From assembly GCA_035275405.1 (NCBI GenBank), contig DATEMU010000013.1, positions 62,001-126,000 of the forward strand: DNA of 64,000 nucleotides, in the 5' to 3' direction. Under the pieces are notes generated by a model that was given only the letters and a program-made list of their open reading frames with translations, made no database searches and was not told the origin of the DNA. Source of the DNA: Phycisphaerae bacterium (GTDB taxonomy: Bacteria; Planctomycetota; Phycisphaerae; UBA1845; UTPLA1). Both the position numbers and the translations under genes were made by a program. Numbering within the stretch: position 1 is the first letter of the stretch; every line of letters begins with the position of its first letter. Shown here piece after piece: positions 17,915 through 27,141 of this stretch.

Positions 17915-19021
17915 ATGGCCGCTGAAAACTGGGCGGATCTCGGTCCTGTCGAGCCGCTGAAGACCAAACCGCTGCAACAGATTACCGTTGGCAAGCTCAA
18001 GTTGGCCGTCTCCTTTATCAACGGTCAATTCAGCGCCGTCTCCGGCGTCTGCAACCACGTCGGCGGTCCGCTCGGCGAAGGGCGGCTGGACGGCGATTAC
18101 ATCGTCTGCCCCTGGCACAACTGGAAATTCCATTGCCAAACCGGCCTCGGCGAGCCCGGCTATGAAGCGGACGCCGTCCCGCGACACGACACGAAGATCG
18201 AGAACGGTCATCTCTGGGTCAACACCGAGCCCGCCAGCAAGCGCACCCGCGCGCCGCACCCTGCGCACCCATTGGCCCGATCGGTTAAGCGGGACGACGG
18301 CCCCATCCGTCTCGTCGGCATCTCCACGACCGCCATGGATGCCGCCAATCCGCGCTATTCCACCTCCGACGCCCTTTTAGATTGCGCCCTCGAGCACGCC
18401 AGGAACAACCTCGGCGTGGAAACGCGGCTGATCCGTCTGAATGATCTGAAGTTCCGTCACTGCGAGGGCTATTACTCGAAAAGTTCGCACGCCTGCACCT
18501 GGCCGTGCAGCATCACGCAGATGGACCCCAATGACCAACTCGATCAGGTGTACGAAGCCCTCGTCCACTGGGCCGACGTCTTCATCGTCTCGACGCCCAT
18601 CCGCTGGGGCTCCGCCGGCAGTCTCTATTACAAAATGGTCGAGCGAATGAACTGCATCCAGAACCAGATCACCATCGCCAACAAGGTCCTGCTCCACCGC
18701 AAGGTCGCCGCCTTCATCATCACCGGTGGTCAGGACAACATCCAGGCCGTGGCCGGTCAGATGCTCGGCTTCTTCGCCGAACTGGGCTGCCACATGCCGC
18801 CGTTCCCATACATCGCGCATTCGCGCGGCTGGTCCGCCGAGGACATGGAGCGCAACGTACGCTACGTCATGGACAGCAAGGAACTGCGCGACGGCGCCGC
18901 CGACCTCGTCGCCCGCGCGGTGGAACTGGCCAAAACGCTCCTGTCAGGGGAACCCGGCGAAGCGCGCACCTCGCGCGGCGGCCGCAAGGCCCATCAACTC
19001 GACGTCAAAGCCCAAATCTGA
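17915..19021 (+). CDS. Rieske [2Fe-2S] domain fused to flavodoxin-like NAD(P)H oxidoreductase
   Basis: 368 residues; the ATG has AGGAG upstream. The N-terminal 110 residues are a Rieske ferredoxin domain with both cluster motifs, Cys46-x-His48 (GVCNHVGG) and Cys65-x2-His68 (CPWHNW). After a linker, residues about 125-350 form a flavodoxin-like fold of the NADPH-dependent FMN reductase type (IRLVGISTTAMDAANPRYST, VFIVSTPIRWGSAGSLYYK, VAAFIITGGQDNIQ). A single chain could pass electrons from NAD(P)H through FMN to the 2Fe-2S centre. The true electron acceptor is unknown; the SnoaL-like protein upstream is a candidate partner. The fusion is unusual in my knowledge of either family. Confidence 0.88.
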   Translation: MAAENWADLGPVEPLKTKPLQQITVGKLKLAVSFINGQFSAVSGVCNHVGGPLGEGRLDGDYIVCPWHNWKFHCQTGLGEPGYEADAVPRHDTKIENGHLWVNTEPASKRTRAPHPAHPLARSVKRDDGPIRLVGISTTAMDAANPRYSTSDALLDCALEHARNNLGVETRLIRLNDLKFRHCEGYYSKSSHACTWPCSITQMDPNDQLDQVYEALVHWADVFIVSTPIRWGSAGSLYYKMVERMNCIQNQITIANKVLLHRKVAAFIITGGQDNIQAVAGQMLGFFAELGCHMPPFPYIAHSRGWSAEDMERNVRYVMDSKELRDGAADLVARAVELAKTLLSGEPGEARTSRGGRKAHQLDVKAQI

Positions 19022-19052
19022 TTGTGCTGCTTGTACTGGAAACGAACTCGCC

Positions 19053-20339
19053 CTACGACCACGGCGTCCCCGGCAACGACATGCCGTCCGATTTCGAAGG
19101 AACCGACGGCACAGCCGCATCCGGGGCCGTTTCCGATGTGCCCCCGTGCCAGTGGCTCATTCGCAAGAACTTGCCCAAGAGCCCCCCGCGCTGCGCCGTC
19201 TCCGTCACCGCCAGTTGCGGGCAGTGAATCTTCATCGCCAGGTTGCGGATGTCCTGCCGAACCCGCGACCGCTCGAACTCCTTCTTTAGCGGATTGCCGA
19301 TGTTCACGCTCGAACTGACCGCCTTCCAGTCATCCGCGATCGACATGAACAGTTTGCGATTGAGGATCGTCTCGACCTGCTCCACCTCCAGGTGCGCCGA
19401 CTCCCGCCCCTGCCGATTGCACAGGAAGGCGATCCGCTTGGGATTGAACCCCTGGGCCGACAATTCCTGCACCATGCGGTCCGTGTTGCGGACGCTGGTC
19501 ACCAGAAGCTGCAACACGAGAAAGCTGAAGTCCGCGGCGTCGAGCACGCTCCGCCCGCCGGGATCGTGCCGCGTCGGGCCATCCACGATCACGTATGCGC
19601 AAATCTCCTGCAACACCGAAAGCACGTTGGCGCAGTGCGCCGCCGTGATCATCTCCGCCTGCGCGAAGGTGTGCGGCCGGCGCAGAACGTACAGCCCCGA
19701 ATCGTGCCGCACCAGCGCCTTCAACACCATGTCCGGGTCCAATTGCTCCGGAGTGCTGCACAAGTCCGCGACCGTGTGCGGGCCGTGCACGTCCAGCAGC
19801 GTCGCCACGTGCCCGAACCGGAAGTCCAGGTCCACCAGCGCCACTTTCTGCGACTCGCCGACGATGTCCGCAAGCTCGACCGCCAGGTTCACCGCGATCG
19901 TCGTGCACCCGACGCCCCCGGCGCTGCCCATAATGGAAATCAGCTTGCCCGGCTGTTTGGTCCGCCCCGCCGCGCCGACCGTACGGCCGATCGCCTGTTC
20001 CAGCTCCTCGATGGCCAGCGGCTTGAGCAAGTACTCCTTGATGCCGGCCCGCATCGCCGTCAGCACGACGTTTCCATCGGTCACACTGCTGAGCGCGAAG
20101 ACCGGCAGGTCCGGCGCGGACTCCTTGAGTTGCCGCAGGCATTCCAGGACAACCGCCGCGCTGGGGTCCAGATCGGCGATGAGCAGGTCGGCGGGGATTT
20201 GCGTGACCGCCTGGGAAAACAGGCTCGGCTCGTCCAGCTCGGCCACGATCCGCACCTGCGGCAGCGACGTGAGCATCCGCCGCATCTCCGGCCGGGCGGT
20301 CTCGTTCGACGTGAATAGGATGACACGTATCGTCTGCAT
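19053..20339 (-). CDS. cpaE: CpaE/TadZ-like pilus assembly ATPase with receiver-like domain
   Basis: 428 residues. Residues 1-125 have a response-regulator receiver-like fold (IRVILFTSN..., LLIADLDPSAA, ending GIKEYLLKP). Residues about 130-390 are a MinD/ParA-type ATPase with a deviant P-loop, GSAGGVGCTTIAVNLA, and a Walker-B-like VALVDLDFRFG. TadZ/CpaE proteins localise Tad pilus machinery to the pole. This is the last gene of the pilus cluster seen here; it ends 31 bases from the convergent Rieske fusion, so the ATPase TadA and platform genes TadB/TadC do not follow. Confidence 0.88.
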   Translation of the reverse strand: MQTIRVILFTSNETARPEMRRMLTSLPQVRIVAELDEPSLFSQAVTQIPADLLIADLDPSAAVVLECLRQLKESAPDLPVFALSSVTDGNVVLTAMRAGIKEYLLKPLAIEELEQAIGRTVGAAGRTKQPGKLISIMGSAGGVGCTTIAVNLAVELADIVGESQKVALVDLDFRFGHVATLLDVHGPHTVADLCSTPEQLDPDMVLKALVRHDSGLYVLRRPHTFAQAEMITAAHCANVLSVLQEICAYVIVDGPTRHDPGGRSVLDAADFSFLVLQLLVTSVRNTDRMVQELSAQGFNPKRIAFLCNRQGRESAHLEVEQVETILNRKLFMSIADDWKAVSSSVNIGNPLKKEFERSRVRQDIRNLAMKIHCPQLAVTETAQRGGLLGKFLRMSHWHGGTSETAPDAAVPSVPSKSDGMSLPGTPWS

Positions 20340-20551
20340 GGTGCGCTCAGCGGCCGGCGGCCCGGAGACCGAAGGACCGTGGTTTCGTCAACGGTCTTGC
20401 GTCATTGGCCTGTCTTTCCCGGCCACTGATCCCACTCCAGGGGAAGACCGCGCTTCGTCAACTCCTTATCGGCCATGCCGAAGGTCGACTTTTGGTACGA
20501 AGGACCCCGTCGTCGCGGACCGTCCGCAAATAAACTCGTCGCGACGGGCCG

Positions 20552-20605
20552 AAAAAAACGACGCTCGCTCCTCCCTGCCCAGTCGGGCGAAGAAAGAGCG
20601 AGCGT
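20552..20605 (-). terminator. Rho-independent terminator of tadG
   Basis: Perfect ten-base arms, ACGCTCGCTC at 20561-20570 and its complement at 20596-20605, followed on the minus strand by CG and seven T. It lies 26 bases after the stop of the leftward TadG gene. If it works fully, cpaE downstream needs its own promoter in 20340-20551, or relies on read-through. The rest of the 20340-20630 gap holds nothing else I can name. Confidence 0.82.
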
Positions 20606-20630
20606 GCGTGCCAAGGCCCCGGAAGCGGGG

Positions 20631-22544
20631 TTACTGGATCAACCGCGGCGGTCGTTTCGTGCCGAGGTTGTTGAAAATCGTGGTCAACTGCTCCACATAT
20701 TTCGGCTGACCCGTCACTTCGTCTGGAGTGCTGTCGGCGAAGAAATATTCGCCGTGGCCGATCTCCGCCATCTGCTCCAGCAGCTCAGTCTTGACGTCGG
20801 CGCCCACACCGATCGTGTAAAGCGTCGCGCCCATCTCGGCCGCTTCGGTGGCGACATCGAGGCAATACTGCTCCGCGTCGCCGCCGTCCGGCGAGACGTT
20901 CGGCTTGCCGTCGGTGAGCAGAATGATCACCTTGGCGGACATGGTTCGCGCGCGCGAACTCGTCAACTCTGCCAGGGCCTCGTCGACGCCGCAGCCGATG
21001 CAGGTCGTGCTGTCGTAGTGGCCGGCCTGCCGGTCCCGCAGCGTATCCGCGACAGCCTGGAATGCATCCAGCGCCGAGAGCGAATCGGAGGGCCCTACCA
21101 GGTCCACTTCATGCCGGCCCGTCGTGGCAAATACTTCCAGCGAAAGCTGGTCCTGCGTGTCCAATTCGACCAGCTTGTCGACCATGGTTTGTACGGCGTT
21201 CTTCACCGAATGCAGCGGCATCTCCGGCGCATCGGCCAGCTCCGGACACAACAGGTTGGCGGCCTGCCGTTCCAACAGGTAGTTCATCACCGTCTTAATG
21301 CCGTAGCGATAGCGGAAATTGGAATCCGTGGCGTACATCATCGTCGCGTTGGACGCGTTGTAACTCACCCAATCGCTCCACGACCCGCCGCCGAACGGCC
21401 AGGAGGCTTGTTGATGAAGCTCATTGGTGTTCACGATGTCGTCGTGATTCCCCGGTCCTCCGTTATATTTTCCGTCGGGTTTCTTACTCCTCCAACCCGC
21501 CAGGCCCAACAAGACCTTGACACGATTGAAATAGTAGGTGTCGGTGGCGTCGTTGGCGCCGGACAGCAGCGCCGCCCGCTCCTCCGCGTTGTATAGGTTC
21601 TCCGTGATGTTGTTGATAACGTCGGGATCCGTACACGTGGCGTACCGCGGGATGTAGTAAAGGCCCGGATCGCCCACCGGCGTGTAGGAACCGAGAACGA
21701 TCTCATTGCCAAAGCCGGTCATCCAGCCCCAGCGCGGCCCCGTGCAGCCGTTGGCGCCCCCTTGCGGATCGGCCCCCGGACTGGGATTGCCGCCCTGGCT
21801 ATTGGGCTGGCCGGGTCCCGTTCCAGGCTGGTCGTTGTAGTTCTGAGGATTGCCCGGCGGTTGGGGGTCAATGCCGTTGCCCACGCCGTTGTTACCCTTC
21901 TCGCAGGGAAACGCCAGCCACGTGTCCTCCAGGTTGATCTTCACGCCGGGCCGCGTCGTATTGTCGTTCTCCGACGTGTAGTTCGTATAGTGACGCAATT
22001 CCGTATCGTCATTCATTGACCGGGAAAGGTCGATGGACACGGCGATGTCGCGCGGACTCAGCATGGCCGTCGCGGTCGCACGGATCTGTGCACTGTTCAC
22101 CCCGAGGGCCTTGCCGAAGAGCAGCGAAACCGGGCCGTCGGCGGCTGTCTGGTCGCGCCGCAGCGTAACGCGAATCGCGTCGTACGGCGTCTGGTTGGCT
22201 TGAAATTCGAATCGATCGCCGGTCACCAGGACCGCGTGTCCGGGCACGATGTCGGCCTCGATCACGTCGGCATAGTCGCCGGCGACTCGATGAAGCTGCG
22301 TAAAGGTGGCCGCCTCCGCCGCGGCCAGAGTCATGGCGTTGGTCTCGGCGACCAGCCGCGACACGGCGGCCAGCGCGGCCGAGTCCGCGGCATTTTGCAA
22401 CTCCGCCTTCGAGGCGTACATCAGGCCGGTGTCGACGGCCAGTGCCGCGACCCCGACGCCGACAGTGCTCCCGAAGAGGACCGCCTGAAGCATTACGGCG
22501 GCCTTGCGACCATAGGGACGTTTTGTCGTACGGCGAGTCAACAT
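20631..22544 (-). CDS. TadG-like pilus-associated protein with von Willebrand A domain
   Basis: 637 residues; the ATG has GGAGG seven bases upstream. The N-terminal TadE/TadG-type membrane segment (AAVMLQAVLFGSTVGVGVAAL, with the first positions trimmed by the signal) leads into the typical ALAVDTGLMYASKAELQNAA. A von Willebrand factor A region begins at IAVSIDLSRSMNDD (a MIDAS DxSxS) near residue 170 and resumes near residue 510 with MSAKVIILLTDGKPN, interrupted by a large Asn/Gly-rich insert. It is expected to be a periplasmic or surface minor pseudopilin-like protein of the Tad system. A strong terminator follows. Confidence 0.87.
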   Translation of the reverse strand: MLTRRTTKRPYGRKAAVMLQAVLFGSTVGVGVAALAVDTGLMYASKAELQNAADSAALAAVSRLVAETNAMTLAAAEAATFTQLHRVAGDYADVIEADIVPGHAVLVTGDRFEFQANQTPYDAIRVTLRRDQTAADGPVSLLFGKALGVNSAQIRATATAMLSPRDIAVSIDLSRSMNDDTELRHYTNYTSENDNTTRPGVKINLEDTWLAFPCEKGNNGVGNGIDPQPPGNPQNYNDQPGTGPGQPNSQGGNPSPGADPQGGANGCTGPRWGWMTGFGNEIVLGSYTPVGDPGLYYIPRYATCTDPDVINNITENLYNAEERAALLSGANDATDTYYFNRVKVLLGLAGWRSKKPDGKYNGGPGNHDDIVNTNELHQQASWPFGGGSWSDWVSYNASNATMMYATDSNFRYRYGIKTVMNYLLERQAANLLCPELADAPEMPLHSVKNAVQTMVDKLVELDTQDQLSLEVFATTGRHEVDLVGPSDSLSALDAFQAVADTLRDRQAGHYDSTTCIGCGVDEALAELTSSRARTMSAKVIILLTDGKPNVSPDGGDAEQYCLDVATEAAEMGATLYTIGVGADVKTELLEQMAEIGHGEYFFADSTPDEVTGQPKYVEQLTTIFNNLGTKRPPRLIQ

Positions 22545-22702
22545 GTTTCACCCTCCAGTCCTGTCCGCCACGGCGGAACTTCGAGCGGACGCGCACAATG
22601 CGCGGCCATTCTCCTAGCAGGAAACCAAAATCGTTGTGTGTGTGAGCCCCGCAGCCTCATCAGGCGGCCGGCGGGTAGGTATGCGTTCCCGGCGTTCCGG
22701 GG

Positions 22703-24802
22703 TTAGTTCTCGTCCGAGTCCGCCAGGCCCCACGGCCCGCGGAGCGCCACCTGCGTCGTCACCCATCCGTTCGAACCGACGGGCGGTGAATTCACCGGCG
22801 CAATTTCGCGCGGTACGCGATCGAAAGTGGGCGCCTCGTGCGGCGTCCCTTCCAATTGACTCAACCCGAAAAACTCGAAGTCGTTGGGTTCCGTCATCAA
22901 GGAACCCGGCGGCGGCGGAATCTGCTGGGGATCAAGCGGCTCGACCAGTTGCGGCGTCACCAGGACCACCAGCTCTGTGTTGTTCTTCTGGTACTCCACG
23001 GAACTGAACAGCGCGCCCAGCACGGGCAAGTCGCCCAGGCCCGGCAGCTTCCGCGCCACCGCCTGGATCGTCTCGTTGAGCAATCCGGCCATCGCGAACG
23101 TCTGGCCGTTGCCGCACTCCACCGTCGATTCCACGCGCCGCGTCACGAAACTGAATACCGGCAACCCGCCCGCAAAAGTGTCGCCCGGAATGGCGTCGCT
23201 GACTTCGCTCATGACGTGCAGCCGAACGATCTGTCCAGCCATCACCGTCGGCGTAAACGCCAGGCGGATGCCAAATTCCTTGTACTCGATCGTGATCGAG
23301 CCGGCCGTCGCGCCGCCCTGGGTGACGGGGACGGGAACCTCTCCCCCCGCCAGGAACGTGGCCGTCTGGCCGCTGATGGCGACCAGGTTGGGCTCCGCCA
23401 GCACCCGCGCCAGAGAGTTCTGCCGCAACGCCTGCATGAACACCTGGAATTCCGCACGCGGGAATCCAAACGTCAGGTTCGTGGCCGGACCGTTGGCGGA
23501 AGGCGCAATTGAATACGTCATCTGCGGCGTCGGGTTCGCGGCGATGTCCACCAGCCCGTTGCTGCCGATGACCGTCGGATTGAGATTTCCGACGTTGTTG
23601 GCGAAGAAGAAATCCCTCGTCCAGTCCGCGCCGCCGATGGCCCAATTGAAACCGAGCTGCCGGACGGCTTCCTTGTTCACTTCCGCGACGACGACGCGAA
23701 GGAGCGTTTGCTGCACCCCCGCGACCGACAGCTGATTACGAACCGGCCCGCCCTGGAACAGCGACGCCATTTCGGCGATCCGCTCGCCGGTCTGCGCATC
23801 CGGCACCGTTCCCAGAAGCAGGATGGTGCCGTTGACGCTTCGCGGGTACACGTTGGCCGTCGGCGAAACCGAACGGATCGCGTTGGTCAACATGCTCAGG
23901 TCCTGTTCGACCAACACATTGAAGACTTTTTGCTGCGAATCGACCCGCAGGACCATCTGGGTCATGCCGAACGACTTGCCCGAGACGACGACGCGCCGGG
24001 GCGACACCACCGCGATATCCGCGACGGCTGGATCGGCGATCTCCGCCCGATCGCAGTCCATCGTGAGATCGATGGCCGCGGAACTGTTCTTGCCGACGAT
24101 AATGCGTTCGGCGTTATCGCTGAGGATACTGACGCCGGCGATGACATTGCCCGTAATGGTCGGCGCGGGCGACTGGCGAGTCACGGCCGGAGGCGGATTG
24201 GCCCGAGCGGGAGCCATCTTTACCGGCAGCGAGTCCTGATCGGCGGATGCTTCATCTTCGTCGTCCTCATCATTCGCATCGTTTTCGTCGTCGCTCTCCG
24301 CCCGCTTTTTGTTGACCTGTTCCTCGACGGGTTGGCTGTTCAGCTCCGGCTCGAGCCCGTTCATACGGCTCCTGCCGTCGTCGGGACTGCTGAACCCCGC
24401 ATGGGCCAGGAGCGACTCAACGTGCTCGAGTACCTCCGCCATGACGTTGGCGTCGTCCTGTGGTGACAGCCGCAGGTCTTCCGGCGCAACGGGCTCCAGC
24501 TCGTCACCCATGCACAACGCGTCGCCCAGCGGCTCGGCGCTGGGCGGCACAACCAGTTCGATATCAAAGGAGTCATCGAACTCGGTGAGGCGCGTCGTTC
24601 GATTGGCAATCGCGCGCGGGAAGCAATCCGCCGGCCCGGCCGCGATCCCCTCGCCGCCGCAGGCCCGCGGCGCCGGCGCGAGTCCGTGGACGAGGATCAG
24701 GAATGCGAACATCCCCGCGAATTCAGAAAAAGACCGCATCCCGTCCGCCCGTCCTGGGCCGCGGGTGCGAGGAGCGACAAAACCATCCTTGGTCTGGTTC
24801 AT
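22703..24802 (-). CDS. cpaC: CpaC/RcpA-like secretin of the Tad pilus
   Basis: 699 residues. The C-terminal half is a type II/III secretin (LRVVVAEVNKEAVRQLGFNW near residue 385; VPVPVTQGGATAGSITIEYK near 490; the closing GDLPVLGALFSSVEYQKNNT near 600), preceded by a BON-like segment (GTILLLGTVPDAQTGERIAE). Between the signal region and the pilus-specific N-domain (IIVGKNSSAAIDL) there is an unusually long acidic insert of about 150 residues (SDDENDANDEDDEDEASADQ). It should form the outer-membrane pore for the Flp pilus. Its start overlaps the stop of cpaB by four bases (ATGA). Confidence 0.92.
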   Translation of the reverse strand: MNQTKDGFVAPRTRGPGRADGMRSFSEFAGMFAFLILVHGLAPAPRACGGEGIAAGPADCFPRAIANRTTRLTEFDDSFDIELVVPPSAEPLGDALCMGDELEPVAPEDLRLSPQDDANVMAEVLEHVESLLAHAGFSSPDDGRSRMNGLEPELNSQPVEEQVNKKRAESDDENDANDEDDEDEASADQDSLPVKMAPARANPPPAVTRQSPAPTITGNVIAGVSILSDNAERIIVGKNSSAAIDLTMDCDRAEIADPAVADIAVVSPRRVVVSGKSFGMTQMVLRVDSQQKVFNVLVEQDLSMLTNAIRSVSPTANVYPRSVNGTILLLGTVPDAQTGERIAEMASLFQGGPVRNQLSVAGVQQTLLRVVVAEVNKEAVRQLGFNWAIGGADWTRDFFFANNVGNLNPTVIGSNGLVDIAANPTPQMTYSIAPSANGPATNLTFGFPRAEFQVFMQALRQNSLARVLAEPNLVAISGQTATFLAGGEVPVPVTQGGATAGSITIEYKEFGIRLAFTPTVMAGQIVRLHVMSEVSDAIPGDTFAGGLPVFSFVTRRVESTVECGNGQTFAMAGLLNETIQAVARKLPGLGDLPVLGALFSSVEYQKNNTELVVLVTPQLVEPLDPQQIPPPPGSLMTEPNDFEFFGLSQLEGTPHEAPTFDRVPREIAPVNSPPVGSNGWVTTQVALRGPWGLADSDEN

Positions 24803-25713
24803 TCAATAGCCTCCGGCGGCATCGTTGCGGGATTGTTCGTGGACGTTGGATTCGACGGATAATTGGCGGCGGCCCGGCGGGCGGCCTCCACCGCCGGGTT
24901 TTGCAGTCGGCCCGACGGGTCGAACACGAGCGTCTGGGTCTCCGAACCGCGGACGACTTCGACCACGCGGGGCGGCGCCAAACGCAATTTCGGCCTGGCC
25001 TTCGGGGCCGGCGCGGCCCGCGGCGCCGACGCCATCGCATTCGCCAAGATCTTCGACCAGCTTGACTCCGTGTCGCCCGACGCGCCCCGCATCGCCAATC
25101 GAATGCGCCCCTTCCCACTGTGGGCATGGAGCGTCTGGACTTCATGCGGTTCGAGGAAAAGCGTAACGGACTTGGTGATCCGAGTCGTTTTGCCGTCGGA
25201 GCCCACTTCGCTGAGCGATTGTCCCACCGCGCCGACTTCCACGTCCGTCAGGATCAACTTACTCGTGCGGGTTTTCTCATCGACGGTCGAGACGTCCACA
25301 TGCGCGCCGGGAAGAATGAACCCGCCCACGGCGGATTCCTCGTTGACGCTGACCGCCACGGCGCGATGCCCTTTCGGAATGATGGCCGCCAGGCCGGGTT
25401 CGGCCCCCGGCGGCGCCAACATGGAAGCGGTGATCGGGACTCCCGGCGCGATCGTCATGCCGCTGACGCGCCCCACGAGCGCCTTCTCTTCAGTGAAGGC
25501 GTTGGGCGGAATCAGCGTCTCCGGCACCTTGGTGGTGGTCAACATCGAATCGGTGATCTTCGTCGCCACCTCTATCGTCTTCGCGCTCACGAAGACGACG
25601 CGCTCGGAGCCCTGCGCGCCCTGGGCCTTCTTCACCAGATCAATGCCCATCTTGACGGCAAAGAAGCCGACGCCCAGCCCGAGGACCAACGGTACGATGG
25701 TTTTCGCTTTCAT
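24799..25713 (-). CDS. cpaB: CpaB/RcpC pilus assembly protein
   Basis: 304 residues with an N-terminal membrane anchor (IVPLVLGLGVGFFAVKMGIDL), then an SAF/CpaB domain: VFVSAKTIEVATKITDSMLT, IPPNAFTEEKALVGRV and MTIAPGVPITASML, followed by the RcpC region with AVAVSVNEESAVGGFILPGA. CpaB links the inner membrane to the secretin in Tad systems. Stop and start overlap with the secretin gene, so expression is coupled. About 48 bases separate it from tadE upstream. Confidence 0.92.
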   Translation of the reverse strand: MKAKTIVPLVLGLGVGFFAVKMGIDLVKKAQGAQGSERVVFVSAKTIEVATKITDSMLTTTKVPETLIPPNAFTEEKALVGRVSGMTIAPGVPITASMLAPPGAEPGLAAIIPKGHRAVAVSVNEESAVGGFILPGAHVDVSTVDEKTRTSKLILTDVEVGAVGQSLSEVGSDGKTTRITKSVTLFLEPHEVQTLHAHSGKGRIRLAMRGASGDTESSWSKILANAMASAPRAAPAPKARPKLRLAPPRVVEVVRGSETQTLVFDPSGRLQNPAVEAARRAAANYPSNPTSTNNPATMPPEAIE

Positions 25714-25761
25714 AGCATCTCTACGATCCCCGCCGGCCGCGCCGGCGCGGGTTCATACTTT

Positions 25762-26196
25762 CTACGGCGAATCGTCTTCCACGGTGTAGTCCAAACCTTC
25801 GCGGCGCATCGTCGTCCGACCGACAATCTGAAATGTGCCGCCGCCCAGCATGTTTCCGGTGAAGCTCACCCGATTCAGCGGAATGGCGACCTGCACCCAG
25901 ATCTCCAGGTCCGTCGGACCGAGCGTGCTGATATTGCTCGTCATCGTATAGCCGCCGAGATTCGCGGCTTCCATCGCCGTGTCCACGGCGTTCGTCACGT
26001 CCGTCAGCGTCGCGCCCGGCAATGCCCCGGCCCGGGCCCCTTCGCGCGATGCCAGCGTGACCGATTGCTTCACCATGAAGGCGTACCCGACTTCCATCAT
26101 GCCGAACATCGACAAAAGCATTAACGGCGCAATCACGGCAGTCTCCACCACCGCGGCGCCCCGCCGACCCAAAAGACAAATGTTTTTTTGCTTCAT
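25762..26196 (-). CDS. tadE: TadE-like pseudopilin
   Basis: 144 residues from the ATG at 26196. The N-terminus has the TadE signature RRGAAVVETAVIAPLMLLSM, with a Glu five residues after the putative processing region, and then a hydrophobic helix. The start overlaps the stop of the prepilin peptidase gene by four bases (ATGA), which decides it; the frame is open far upstream, but that part is antisense-free shadow of the peptidase. Expected to be a minor pseudopilin processed by the neighbouring peptidase. Confidence 0.88.
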   Translation of the reverse strand: MKQKNICLLGRRGAAVVETAVIAPLMLLSMFGMMEVGYAFMVKQSVTLASREGARAGALPGATLTDVTNAVDTAMEAANLGGYTMTSNISTLGPTDLEIWVQVAIPLNRVSFTGNMLGGGTFQIVGRTTMRREGLDYTVEDDSP

Positions 26197-26753
26197 AATA
26201 TTTCCCACCATCCGAAGTACCGATTCGCCGCGACGAACCACGTCCCCAGGCACAGGGGGATCGCGTAGGGAATCATTCCCGTTGATCGGCCCAGGCTTTG
26301 CGCCGAGCCGAACTCGCCGAGCGCGGTCTTCCAAGTCCTCATTTTCAGCATCAATACGCCGACATTGGCCGACATCTGGTTCCATGCCCGTTGTCGCGCC
26401 ACCAGCGCTAACGCCAACACACCGCCCAGAAGCCCGCCGACGACAATCGCCGCCAGCGTTAATTGCGGCCCCAGCCACGCGCCCAACGCCGCCATCAGCT
26501 TCACATCGCCGGCGCCCATCCCGCGGATGAGCCACAGCCCGATGAGCACGCCGAAGCCCACCAGCATGCCTTCCAGGCCCTCGATCGCCCCCGATCGGCC
26601 GTTCCAGGTCGCCTGCACGCCCAGTCCGGCGCCAGCCACCAGCACGCTCAGCCAATTCGGCACGCGATGAAAGCGGTAGTCGTTCCATCCGGCATACACC
26701 GTCGCCGGAACGAGCACCGCCGCCATCACCTCGGGATATCCCGCTTGCCACAT
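26193..26753 (-). CDS. cpaA: Prepilin peptidase CpaA/TadV (A24 family)
   Basis: 186 residues from the ATG at 26753 (MWQAGYPEVM). It is a small polytopic membrane aspartyl peptidase with the two expected aspartates: one in YAGWNDYRFHRVPN near residue 24 and one in GMGAGDVKLMAALG near residue 85 (the GxGD motif). It lacks the N-terminal methylase domain, as usual for CpaA/TadV. It would cleave the Flp pilins and TadE/TadG leaders. The region upstream of the start is open but non-homologous, so the longer frame was rejected. Confidence 0.9.
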   Translation of the reverse strand: MWQAGYPEVMAAVLVPATVYAGWNDYRFHRVPNWLSVLVAGAGLGVQATWNGRSGAIEGLEGMLVGFGVLIGLWLIRGMGAGDVKLMAALGAWLGPQLTLAAIVVGGLLGGVLALALVARQRAWNQMSANVGVLMLKMRTWKTALGEFGSAQSLGRSTGMIPYAIPLCLGTWFVAANRYFGWWEIL

Positions 26754-26824
26754 CAACGTACTCAACCTCAAAACAAACCGGCCTCGAATCTCGCCCATCC
26801 GTCGCGCCGCGGACCGCCCGCGCG

Positions 26825-26998
26825 CTACGGCAGCGAAGTCTCCACGTCGACATACGTCGACGACACTTTCGTGCCCAGCGCGGCAATCGCGCTCATGCAC
26901 ACAATGATGATCAGGGCGAGCATGACGGCGTATTCGACCGCCGTGGCGCCGCCTTCCTCCGCCCAGAACGATCGAACATATTGGAATAACGTATTCAT
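26825..26998 (-). CDS. Flp/Fap-type IVb pilin, second copy
   Basis: 57 residues: a short charged leader (MNTLFQYVRSFWAEEGG), the processing and Glu5 region ATAVEYAVML, then one hydrophobic helix. It is the same length as the copy at 27142-27315 and very similar through the helix and the tail (ALGTKVSST.VD.ET). It has a weak ribosome site, in contrast to its neighbour. It may be a minor or alternative pilin. Confidence 0.93.
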   Translation of the reverse strand: MNTLFQYVRSFWAEEGGATAVEYAVMLALIIIVCMSAIAALGTKVSSTYVDVETSLP

Positions 26999-27049
26999 GA
27001 TGACCAATCCGCCTTGCCTGCGCCGCCCGACTTTCACAAGACAGCACGC

Positions 27050-27081
27050 CGACGGGCGGAGGACGAGTCCTCCGCCCGTCG
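27050..27081. repeat. Perfect hairpin between the two pilin genes
   Basis: Fifteen-base arms, CGACGGGCGGAGGAC and its exact complement, separated by two bases (27065-27066). There is no T run on either side, so it is more likely an mRNA-processing or stabilising hairpin at the 3' end of the first pilin message than a classic terminator. Confidence 0.85.
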
Positions 27082-27141
27082 TCGCGTGCAATCACACTTG
27101 CCGGCGACGGGAGCGAGCCCCCGCCGCGCTGCCCGCCGCGA

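Noticed and set aside
25762-26886. 374-residue version of the TadE gene
   Set aside because: The extra 230 residues are a shadow of the prepilin peptidase; the ATGA overlap at 26193-26196 gives the real start.
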